A DNA stretch of 64,000 nucleotides, taken from NCBI GenBank assembly GCA_016716185.1, contig JADJWV010000003.1, forward strand, positions 1-64,000, written 5' to 3'. The notes beneath the pieces are model-generated. The model was not told the DNA's origin and did no database searches. It saw only the letters and a list, made by a program, of their open reading frames with translations. Position 1 is the stretch's first letter. Every line of letters begins with the position of its first letter. Positions 21,629 to 29,035 of the stretch are shown one piece after another. Source of the stretch: Saprospiraceae bacterium (GTDB lineage Bacteria > Bacteroidota > Bacteroidia > Chitinophagales > Saprospiraceae). A program made the position numbers and the translations under genes.

Positions 21629-21648
21629 ACTAACAAACATTTGTTAGT
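21629..21648. repeat. ACTAAC...GTTAGT palindrome, site 2
   Basis: ACTAACAAACATTTGTTAGT is an almost perfect inverted repeat. It lies in the gap after the efflux operon. Confidence 0.65.
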
Positions 21649-21670
21649 CCTGTCAACGAATAAGCTTGTA

Positions 21671-21735
21671 GGCTTTTAGGCTTTTAGGCTTTTAGGCTTT
21701 TAGGCTTTTAGGCTTTTAGGCTTTTAGGCTTTTAG
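21671..21735. repeat. Octamer array GGCTTTTA
   Basis: Eight head-to-tail copies of GGCTTTTA run directly into a hairpin element at 21736. The same word reappears singly at about 21796 and near 28232. Confidence 0.85.
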
Positions 21736-21793
21736 TCCCGATAAAATAAAGCTAACTTTTTCTTTACTAAAATATTATGCAGTTTTATCGGGA
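21736..21793. repeat. 58-bp hairpin element, family 1 (copy A)
   Basis: Ends TCCCGATAAAAT and TTTTATCGGGA are inverted repeats. The whole 58 bases match the reverse complement of 49619-49675 with few changes and, more distantly, 37719-37776 in the same direction. It contains no gene. It behaves as a small dispersed palindromic element. Confidence 0.8.
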
Positions 21794-21921
21794 TTTAGGC
21801 TTTTAGGGTGGGGGAATTGAATTCAGCGAAAAAGCTTGAAGTGAAAAGCCTAAAGCGAAAAGCTTAAAGCGAAAAGCCTAAAGATATATTTCGATTCCAT
21901 TGATAGAACTCTCTTCCCTAA

Positions 21922-21941
21922 ACTAACGAACGTATGTTAGT
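21922..21941. repeat. ACTAAC...GTTAGT palindrome, site 3
   Basis: ACTAACGAACGTATGTTAGT has CTAAC and GTTAG arms around a partly symmetric centre. It lies between the hairpin element and the CCAACTG array. Confidence 0.55.
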
Positions 21942-21990
21942 CCCATCAACTATCAACTATCAACTACACGAGCCCCACGCCAAGCACGCA

Positions 21991-22147
21991 ACTCCAACTG
22001 CCAACTGCCAACTGCCAACTCTGCCAACTTCTTACTGCCAACTGCCAACAACTGCCAACTGCTTACTGCCAACTGCCAACTGCCAACTGCTAACTCCAAC
22101 TGCCAACTGCCCCCTACTGCCAACTCCAACTGCCAACTGCCAACCAC
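21991..22147. repeat. Heptamer array CCAACTG with spacers
   Basis: About fifteen copies of CCAACTG or CCAACTC, some separated by CTTACTG or CCCCTACTG, fill this stretch. It abuts the stop of the minus-strand DEAD-box helicase at 22162. Frames that stay open here are products of the repeat, not genes. Confidence 0.85.
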
Positions 22148-22161
22148 TCCCTACTGCCCCC

Positions 22162-23358
22162 CTATCCCACAAACGTATACGCCTTGCCGCTTTTTCCGGC
22201 TCGTCCTGTCCGTCCAATGCGGTGAATGTAACTGTCGAGGTTCTTGGGTTCCTGGAAATTAATCACATGGCTGACATCGGTAATATCCAATCCACGTGCT
22301 GCTACATCGGTCGCAACCAAGACCTGAATTTTCTCCAGTTTGAATGCTTCCAAAGTTCGTATGCGTTGGTTCTGGGATTTATTGCCATGGATATCATCAG
22401 CCCTGATCCCAGAGATCCTTAGTTTCGCAGTTAACCGCTTTACCAAATGCTTGGTCTCTGCAAATACCATCACTTTGACAAATGATTTATCTTTAAGCAT
22501 TTTAATCAACACATCTACTTTGCTTTCTCCAGGTTTGACTGCAACAATTTCCTGATCGACAAGATCGCTTGAAGCATTTCCGGAATAAAGTCTGACTTCT
22601 ACTGGATTGTTAAGTAAACTATTCATTAAAGATCGCTGTGCATCATCTTCAGTAGCTGAAAACAAAATAGTCTGCTTTCGATTGGTCATTTTACCAACCA
22701 ACGCCATGACTTCTTTTGAAAATCCCATATCGAGCAATCTGTCAAATTCATCGAGTACCAGACAGCTAAAATTTTGCAAATTCAATTTTCGCTGCATAAC
22801 CAGGTCTGCAATCCTTCCTGGAGTACCGATAATGGTATGCACAGGCCGCTTTAATTTTTGAATATCCGCTTCAACTGAAGTACCCCCAATTAAACAATGA
22901 CTAAACAACTTTAATCCGGAGCAAAGCGTCTTGTACTCGGCTTCAATCTGCAAAGCAAGCTCGCGTGTCGGTGTAATGATTAATATCTGTCCGGGGTTAT
23001 CGCCATTCATTACATTATGCAATAGTGGCACCAGAAAAGCTGCTGTTTTACCAGTTCCGGTTTTAGCTATTCCCAGAAAATCCAGACCATTTAAGATGGG
23101 TTCAAGTGCTTTTTCCTGAATTTCTGTAGGATGCGTATATTTTTTTCGAATCAGGTTTCTGATCAATGCATCATCGACCGGCAAATCGGCAATGGCTCGG
23201 GTGGCAGTATAACTTCTTGCTTTTTCGGGATTGGATTTCTTTTCAAAATGGACCGGATCAACAGACTTTATGCGTGTTTGCTTCTTTCGGTTTCCGCCAT
23301 TTGCACGTTGTGGACGCGATTCTTTTCTAACAGAGTGGAGTACGGTTGTACTGTTCAT
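22162..23358 (-). CDS. DEAD-box ATP-dependent RNA helicase, short C-terminus
   Basis: I start at the ATG at 23358 (MNSTTVLHSVRKESRPQ); a longer frame exists but adds a non-homologous leader. After a basic N-terminal tail come the Q-motif region (THPTEIQEKALEPIL), motif I AKTGTGKT, PTRELA, TPGRI, motif II LDEFD (DEAD variant), SAT, then motif IV-VI with ATDVAARGLDI and HRIGRTGRAG. These RNA helicases unwind RNA in ribosome assembly or decay. The protein stops nine residues after motif VI (KSGKAYTFVG), while relatives normally have 30 or more further residues. A tandem CCAACTG array begins 14 bases beyond the stop, so the normal tail seems replaced. Confidence 0.88.
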   Translation of the reverse strand: MNSTTVLHSVRKESRPQRANGGNRKKQTRIKSVDPVHFEKKSNPEKARSYTATRAIADLPVDDALIRNLIRKKYTHPTEIQEKALEPILNGLDFLGIAKTGTGKTAAFLVPLLHNVMNGDNPGQILIITPTRELALQIEAEYKTLCSGLKLFSHCLIGGTSVEADIQKLKRPVHTIIGTPGRIADLVMQRKLNLQNFSCLVLDEFDRLLDMGFSKEVMALVGKMTNRKQTILFSATEDDAQRSLMNSLLNNPVEVRLYSGNASSDLVDQEIVAVKPGESKVDVLIKMLKDKSFVKVMVFAETKHLVKRLTAKLRISGIRADDIHGNKSQNQRIRTLEAFKLEKIQVLVATDVAARGLDITDVSHVINFQEPKNLDSYIHRIGRTGRAGKSGKAYTFVG

Positions 23359-24124
23359 ATATGGATTATAAAATGTATAAACACCTGAAACCTGGCAAAT
23401 AATCTGCAGAAATGCCAAACAACAGGTTGTTGAGTGTTAATAAAAATTAAATTAGTGGAACTTAAATAAAGGGAAATCCTCGACGGGAATGCGCTTAATT
23501 GGAAATTCTACTACGCAGATTGCGGTGCAAAGATAATCTTTTATTACAAATCAAACTTTAAAAAATAATAGGAATGGAGTCCCGACATGAAATAGCTGAA
23601 ATGGAAATACCTCACCTCTATGTCAGGAGGAGCAAAGTGCAAGGAGCAAGGAGTGAAGAGCAAAGAGGATGGCGTATAGTTAATGGAGCAAGAGCTTAAA
23701 GCTCAAAGCAAAAAGCAAGAAAGGCTGAAGGTATAAAGGGAAGAAGGCATGAGGACGGAGAATGGAGAATAGATGATGGAGAATGGAGAATATTGCGAAA
23801 CTTCTTGCTGACTACAGCCTACAGACTCCTGACTAAAGAAGAATGCATAATGATGTATAGAGCAAAGAGGTAAGATTATAGGGCAAAATAAATGGATAAA
23901 AAGTGAATACAAGCGTTAGAAAGCTCAAGAGCGAGCATTTACGCTATTTTAAAGGCTCTCTATAATAAATGTTTTGTAAGCTACATAGATCTTTAAATTT
24001 TCATTTGATTCAATTTATTCGGAAACAAAACCCCTAAGGGGTGGCAATATATTAACAGGCTAAATATTAAATAAACATGAGATAATTTAATTTTGGGGAA
24101 CTAAAAATTAGTTGCCGAACTTTC
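23359..24124. other. Gene-poor gap with word repeats
   Basis: Apart from the hairpin element at 23580-23628 this gap has purine-rich word repeats (GGAGAATGGAGAAT, GCAAAGAGG, AGCAAAGTGC) around 23630-23880 and CCCCTAAGGGG near 24030. No coding frame with a recognisable domain was found on either strand. Confidence 0.5.
23580..23628. repeat. 49-bp hairpin element, family 2 (copy E)
   Basis: The ends TCCCGACATGAAAT and ATGTCAGGA are inverted repeats. The element matches the reverse complement of 28537-28585 over its full length with about six differences. It is non-coding. Confidence 0.75.
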
Positions 24125-24332
24125 CAAAACGTCAAAACGTCAAAACGTCAAAACGTCAAAACGTCAAAACGTCAAAACGTCAAAACGTCAAAACGTCAAA
24201 ACGTCAAAACGTCAAAACGTCAAAACGTCAAAACGTCAAAACGTCAAAACGTCAAAACGTCAAAACGTCAAAACGTCAAAACGTCAAAACGTCAAAACGT
24301 CAAAACGTCAAAACGTCAAAACGTAAAACGTC
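24125..24332. repeat. 26-fold octamer array CAAAACGT
   Basis: Perfect head-to-tail repeats of CAAAACGT run for about 208 bases with only one shortened unit near the end. The array lies 70 bases upstream of the galactokinase start. Because eight is not a multiple of three, the open frame through it simply cycles NVKTSKRQ and is not a gene. Copy number could vary by slippage. Confidence 0.9.
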
Positions 24333-24402
24333 TATTTTCCCAACAGGATCGAATTACGTTCAGAAAAATTTTTAACTTGCCAATTCAATTATAATCTCAT
24401 TC

Positions 24403-25530
24403 ATGAATGTAAACATCGCATTCAAAAATCAATTTAAGCAAGAGCCCCTTATGACCTACAAAGCTCCTGGACGCGTCAACATCATAGGGGAACACACCGA
24501 TTACAATGCAGGATTTTGTCTACCTGCTGCCATAGATCAATCTGTATTTTTTGCGCTCAGTGCTTCAAACGAAACCAGGATTCATTCTTTTAACCAAAAT
24601 GACAGTTGGTATCCTGGACAAACCAAAAACCAACCAGACTGGGCCGTATATTTTAATGGCGTATTGCAATTATTAAAAGAAAAAGGATATTCGTGGCCCT
24701 ATTTTAATCTTGGCTTCGGTGGTGATCTTGTCATCGGCGCCGGATTGTCCTCATCTTCCGCTTTAACCTGTGGATTTATAAGCATCCTTGATGAATTTTC
24801 ATCGTGGAATTTGTCTATTGAGCAGCTTACGAAATTTGCCGTTCAGGCAGAAAAAGCTTCAGGAGTTGATGGCGGAATGATGGATCACATATCGATCATG
24901 CATGGCAAAAAGGACCATGCACTTTGCATCGACTGCATGGATTGGAGTTTTCAATACATCCCCGTTGTCATGGATCATTACAAATGGCTCGTCGCTGATA
25001 CAAAAGTTAAACATCATCTCATCCATACAGATTACAACAGTCGGTCAGCGGCTTGTAAAAAGCTGAATGAAATCATTCATTCCATTTATCCGGATAAATA
25101 TTTTATTTCACAGCTATCCTTCTCCGAACTCCAACAATTGAAATCTCAAATCAGCCCAAGGCAATTTGAAATGGCTTTTTTTATTCTGGAAGAAAATATC
25201 CGGGTGCAAAACATGGCTATAGCCTTACAGGAACATAATACCAATCTGGCTTGTTCCATTCTTTTCGATGGCCATGAAGGCTTGAGAAGTTTATATAAGG
25301 TTAGTTGTCAGGAACTCGATTTTATGGTTAATTTTTCAAAATACTCCGGTCTCCAAACCGGAGCCAGAATGGTCGGTGGCGGATTTGGTGGTTGCACCTT
25401 ACACCTGGTACCGTCACCAATGATCAATTCTTACAGTTCCGGATTAAGCAATGCTTTTAAAAATAAATTTGGGTACGAACCCCATTGTTTTGAAGCTCAA
25501 TTCGGAGATGGAGTAAAGCGATTGGAATAA
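24403..25530 (+). CDS. galK: Galactokinase
   Basis: This GHMP kinase phosphorylates galactose to galactose-1-phosphate at the entry of the Leloir pathway in the cytoplasm. The galactokinase signature GRVNIIGEHTDYNAG is at about residues 23-37, the ATP-binding GHMP motif GAGLSSSSAL at about 111-120, a catalytic-Asp region EKASGVDGGMMDHISIMHG around 150-168, and the C-terminal GARMVGGGFGGC near 325. Its 375 residues are close to the usual 380-390. No other Leloir gene (galT, galE) is adjacent. The octamer array just upstream could influence expression. The next gene, a peptidase, starts about 12-20 bases after the stop. Confidence 0.95.
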   Translation: MNVNIAFKNQFKQEPLMTYKAPGRVNIIGEHTDYNAGFCLPAAIDQSVFFALSASNETRIHSFNQNDSWYPGQTKNQPDWAVYFNGVLQLLKEKGYSWPYFNLGFGGDLVIGAGLSSSSALTCGFISILDEFSSWNLSIEQLTKFAVQAEKASGVDGGMMDHISIMHGKKDHALCIDCMDWSFQYIPVVMDHYKWLVADTKVKHHLIHTDYNSRSAACKKLNEIIHSIYPDKYFISQLSFSELQQLKSQISPRQFEMAFFILEENIRVQNMAIALQEHNTNLACSILFDGHEGLRSLYKVSCQELDFMVNFSKYSGLQTGARMVGGGFGGCTLHLVPSPMINSYSSGLSNAFKNKFGYEPHCFEAQFGDGVKRLE

Positions 25531-25542
25531 ATTTCTGATATA

Positions 25543-26850
25543 TTGATTTATGCAAAAATATTAACTTTTATATTACTGATCATTCCTTTGATTACTGATG
25601 CAAATGGTTTTGTTGATCGCGATTCCGTAAAATTGCGCAAACATTTGCAAATGGTTTTTCCTGGAATTCAGATAGAACCATTGGCCACTCAGGTACCTTA
25701 CAAGTTTGTTTGGAAACTAAATCTCATACAGGCGTTGGATCATAACGCTCCCGAAACAGGAAGTTTCATGCAACAGGTAATCCTATTCCACAGAGGATTT
25801 CATAAACCCAATGTCCTCGTCACCGAGGGGTACCAAATTGTAAATCGTATCTATGAACCAACCATGATCCTCGACGCCAACCAGATCTCCGTTGAATACA
25901 GATTTTTTGGAGAATCAAAGCCTTCAGCCATCCCGTGGGAATTACTCAACCACAAACAAGCATTGCAGGATTTCCATAAAATACAATCAGGTCTTCAGTC
26001 TGTCTACAAAAAAAACTGGCTGGTCACTGGAATATCAAAAGGTGGAACAACAGCAACACTATACAGCCTGAACTATCCGAATGCTGTCAAAGCTACTATA
26101 GCCTATGTAGCTCCATTTGTTTTAGAGCAGGAAGACAAAAGAACTATCGAGCATTACAACCATGTCGTCGGAACTCCAGAATGCAGATTGAAAGTTAAAA
26201 AGTTTCAAAAACTGATTTTGAATTCCCGTGAGGAGTTGAAACCCATGTTAAAACAACTCGAAGTTTCAGAAAACGTCAAATTTGAAATGGATCTGGATAA
26301 GGTCATTGATTACACAGCTTTGGAATATCCCTTTTCATTCTGGCAATGGGGATTTGGATGTAAGGAAATTCCTGGTGACCAATCCACAGTGGAAGATGTA
26401 TTTGATCACGTTGAGCAAGTCGTAGATTTTAATTATTACGATAACAAATATTGTGCATTGTATCTCCCGGCTTATTATCAGTTTATGACAGAATATGGAT
26501 ACTACGGCTTTGACACATCTGGCTTGAGCCATTTATTGAAACACCAATATTTCAGCAATCTCGAATTTTGTCCAAATGATGTTTCAATCCATTACGATGG
26601 GAAATACATGAAAGAAATGTTGGACAAAGCAATACATTCCAGTAAGAACATCATCTATATTTATGGGGGACTGGATACTTGGACTTCTTGTGCTGTGCAT
26701 CCTTCTCCGGCAACCAATGCTTTGAAACTGGTAAAATACAACGGTGGCCATCGCACCCGCTTACGTGATTTTTCAAAATCTGAAAAAAACCAGGTTTATA
26801 AACTAATAAAAAAATGGATGCGATCTCCCATTGAGCCACTTCCCTACTGA
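25543..26850 (+). CDS. Secreted serine peptidase of family S37 (PS-10 type)
   Basis: The core shows KLNLIQALDHN, VILFHRGF, ISVEYRFFGESKP, the nucleophile elbow TGISKGGTTATLY, a helical lid with YPFSFWQWGFGC, then GGLDTWTSCA (Asp) and GGHRTRL (His). That is the order of the Streptomyces PS-10/S37 tripeptidyl-aminopeptidase-like alpha/beta hydrolases. The signal peptide is LTFILLIIPLITDANG. In the present sequence the frame starts with TTG at 25543; an ATG at 25550 would give MQKILTFILL if the adjacent A-run had one more base, so a lost A is likely. It is probably exported, where it would trim peptides for nutrition. Confidence 0.8.
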   Translation: MIYAKILTFILLIIPLITDANGFVDRDSVKLRKHLQMVFPGIQIEPLATQVPYKFVWKLNLIQALDHNAPETGSFMQQVILFHRGFHKPNVLVTEGYQIVNRIYEPTMILDANQISVEYRFFGESKPSAIPWELLNHKQALQDFHKIQSGLQSVYKKNWLVTGISKGGTTATLYSLNYPNAVKATIAYVAPFVLEQEDKRTIEHYNHVVGTPECRLKVKKFQKLILNSREELKPMLKQLEVSENVKFEMDLDKVIDYTALEYPFSFWQWGFGCKEIPGDQSTVEDVFDHVEQVVDFNYYDNKYCALYLPAYYQFMTEYGYYGFDTSGLSHLLKHQYFSNLEFCPNDVSIHYDGKYMKEMLDKAIHSSKNIIYIYGGLDTWTSCAVHPSPATNALKLVKYNGGHRTRLRDFSKSEKNQVYKLIKKWMRSPIEPLPY

Positions 26851-26905
26851 TCCTAAAGACCTCTTTGGATCCAAGCTTTGATACACTATTTAAAAAAATT
26901 GCAAT

Positions 26906-26913
26906 TACATTTG
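26906..26913 (+). promoter_or_regulatory. Possible -7 box before the lysA-like gene
   Basis: TACATTTG fits TAnnTTTG and lies 33 bases before the ATG at 26946. A TTTG lies 25 bases further upstream, slightly far for the usual spacing. Confidence 0.4.
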
Positions 26914-26945
26914 TGCAATTATTTACGGTCAATACAACAGAAAAT

Positions 26946-28172
26946 ATGGAATTAATCAACGGCGAATACAGCATTCAGAAGTTAAAAGTCCTCGACCTGG
27001 TCGAAAAATATCACACACCCTTTTACTTATATGACACTGAAGTCATCAAAAGACAGATCGACCGATTAAAAAATGCTTTTGATATTCCAGATCTGGGTAT
27101 CCACTTTGCATGCAAAGCACTAAATAACATCAACATACTGAAATTGATGAATCAATGGGGTGTCGGACTGGATACGGTTTCCGTTCAGGAAATCTGGACA
27201 GGGATGAAAGCGGGATTTAAAGCTGAAGAAATCATTTATACGCCCAATTGTGTGGGTCCTGACGAAGTCGAAATGGCAATCAAACTCGGAGTGCAAATCA
27301 ATATCGATCATATTGAAACGCTGGAATATATAGGGCACCATTATCCGGATACAAAAATTGGGATCCGGATCAACCCTCACGTTATGGCCGGAGGCAACGA
27401 AAAAATTTCAGTAGGTCATATCGATAGCAAATTCGGCATTTCCATATATCAGCTTCCACTGGTGCTCCGGTTAGTAGATGCTCTTCAACTCAAAGTGAAT
27501 GGCTTGCATATGCATACCGGCTCAGATATTCTCGACGCAGGAGTTTTCAGTCTGGCATCTGAAATCCTCTACGATGCTGCGAGAAAATTCAAAGATCTCG
27601 AATTTATCGATTTCGGAAGCGGAATAAAAGTTCCTTATAAACCCGATGACGTTTATACCGATATCGAAGAATTGGGACAGGTCCTCTCAAAATCATTCAA
27701 TGCATTTTGCAAAGAATATGGAAAACCATTAAAACTCTATTTTGAACCAGGCAAGTATCTGGTATCCGATTGCGGTTACTTTTTTGTCAAAACCAATGTG
27801 ATCAAACAAACGCCCTCCACAGTTTTTGCTGGCGTCGATTCCGGATTAAATCACCTGATCAGACCCATGTTTTACGATTCCTATCACCACATCTTTAATG
27901 TAAGCCACCCAAATGGAAAACCAAGAGTTTACAACATTGTTGGTTACATCTGCGAAACTGACACCTTCGCCAGCAATCGGGTCGTGGCAGAAATTCATCC
28001 TGGTGATATTTTGTGTTTCAAAAATGCAGGGGCTTATTGTTTTACGATGTCATCCAATTACAACTCGCGCTTCCGCCCGGCAGAAGTAATGATCCACGAA
28101 GGAAAGGATTATCTGATCCGCGAACGGGAAGTACTGGATGATTTGCTGCGACATCAGGTGGAAGTGGTTTAA
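26946..28172 (+). CDS. lysA: Diaminopimelate decarboxylase (PLP, fold III)
   Basis: The enzyme removes a carboxyl group from meso-diaminopimelate to give lysine. I chose the ATG at 26946 (MELINGEYSIQKLK) because homologues begin here; the longer frame has no domain. Fold III PLP motifs are visible: YLYDTEVI, the PLP-Lys motif HFACKALNN, IRINPHVMAGGNEK, GLHMHTGSD, IDFGSGIKVPY, FEPGKYLV and GYICETDTFA for the substrate-binding Cys loop, then GAYCFTMSSNYN. Its roughly 408 residues are the normal size. Related carboxynorspermidine decarboxylases share the fold, but EPGRxLV and CxxxD are in lysA form. No lysine-pathway neighbour is next to it. Confidence 0.85.
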   Translation: MELINGEYSIQKLKVLDLVEKYHTPFYLYDTEVIKRQIDRLKNAFDIPDLGIHFACKALNNINILKLMNQWGVGLDTVSVQEIWTGMKAGFKAEEIIYTPNCVGPDEVEMAIKLGVQINIDHIETLEYIGHHYPDTKIGIRINPHVMAGGNEKISVGHIDSKFGISIYQLPLVLRLVDALQLKVNGLHMHTGSDILDAGVFSLASEILYDAARKFKDLEFIDFGSGIKVPYKPDDVYTDIEELGQVLSKSFNAFCKEYGKPLKLYFEPGKYLVSDCGYFFVKTNVIKQTPSTVFAGVDSGLNHLIRPMFYDSYHHIFNVSHPNGKPRVYNIVGYICETDTFASNRVVAEIHPGDILCFKNAGAYCFTMSSNYNSRFRPAEVMIHEGKDYLIREREVLDDLLRHQVEVV

Positions 28173-28200
28173 AAGATGAAACCGAAAGCACGTATAAAAT

Positions 28201-28216
28201 ACTAACAATTGTTAGT
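28201..28216. repeat. ACTAAC...GTTAGT palindrome, site 4
   Basis: ACTAACAATTGTTAGT is a perfect 16-base palindrome, the cleanest copy of this motif. It lies 29 bases past the lysA stop, next to a single GGCTTTTA word. Confidence 0.7.
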
Positions 28217-28345
28217 TAAATTAACTGTTAGGCTTTTAGGATCATCCAGCGTAAGAACTAAAAGTTCTTACAAATAAGAAACAATTTTTAAAAATTTCGT
28301 TCTGAATTCTTTACCCCACTCTCTGAAATTGGTGCTATTGAGATT

Positions 28346-28810
28346 TCACCCCTACAGGGCTGGATTTTGATCTCTATTCTCCATTCTCTATTAATATGTC
28401 ACCCCTACGGGGCTGGATTTAGATTAATCTAATATGCCTAAATGCTTTATGCATTCTCTATTTATATGTCACCCCTACGGGGCTGGAATTTGGTTATATT
28501 AATGATCCTGTAATCTTTATATAATCGCAATTTTCTTCCCGACATAAAGGTGATGTATTTCTATTTCAGCAATTTCATGTCGGGACACCATTCTCTATTC
28601 ATATGTCACCCCTACGGGGCTGGAATTTGGTTAAATTAATGATCCTGTTATCTTTATTTAATCGCAATTTTATACCCTCACTCCGCGCTTTCTGCTTATC
28701 GCTTTGCGCTTTAAGCTTCTTATCCATTCCCTATTGACATGTCACCCCTACGGGGCTGGAATTTTAATATTTGCATTCTCTATTAATATGCCACCCCTAC
28801 GGGGCTGGAT
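28346..28810. repeat. Cluster of six CACCCCTACGGGGCTGG repeats
   Basis: Near-identical copies start near 28346, 28398, 28468, 28605, 28739 and 28790; each holds CCCCTACGGGG, itself a short palindrome, often preceded by TCTATTAATATGT. Spacing is irregular at 50 to 140 bases. A seventh copy is at about 45245. The cluster is non-coding and contains one family 2 hairpin element. Irregular spacing and non-unique spacers argue against CRISPR. Confidence 0.8.
28537..28585. repeat. 49-bp hairpin element, family 2 (copy D)
   Basis: TCCCGACATAAAGG and AATTTCATGTCGGGA form the ends; the element is the inverted counterpart of 23580-23628. It is inserted between repeats of the CCCCTACGGGG cluster. Confidence 0.75.
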
Positions 28811-28917
28811 TTAGATTCTCTTTACTCTAGAAACTTTGCTCTTTTATCTTTGCTCTTTAATCTTTTCCCTTTAAGCTTTTGGCTTTGCACTATCAACTAA
28901 TCTATCATCCATCATCT

Positions 28918-28953
28918 AAAAAAGATATCCCGGTATGCAAGCTCCATACCGGG
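28918..28953 (-). terminator. Rho-independent terminator of the 29036-31255 gene
   Basis: CCCGGTATG (28929-28937) pairs with CATACCGGG (28945-28953), nine pairs, and on the minus strand is followed by ATATCTTTTTT. It lies 83 bases past the stop. Confidence 0.8.
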
Positions 28954-29035
28954 AGTACCTCGTCACAATTTTCAGCATCAACTCAGGCGTTCCCGGTTGA
29001 AAAAATTAAGGTTTTGCGTTGACGTTTGTAAATAC

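Noticed and set aside
21934..22422. Frame of 162 codons in the CCAACTG array running into the helicase
   Set aside because: Low-complexity translation of the array plus the antisense of the real helicase gene.
24125..24332. Possible CRISPR array or telomere-like origin
   Set aside because: Period of eight with no spacers; a simple satellite explains it.
24112..24375. An 87-codon open frame cycling through NVKTSKRQ
   Set aside because: It is the octamer array read as codons; it has no start context, no complexity and no homologue.
28346..28810. Possible CRISPR array
   Set aside because: Repeats are short, spacing is irregular, spacers resemble each other and no cas gene is present.
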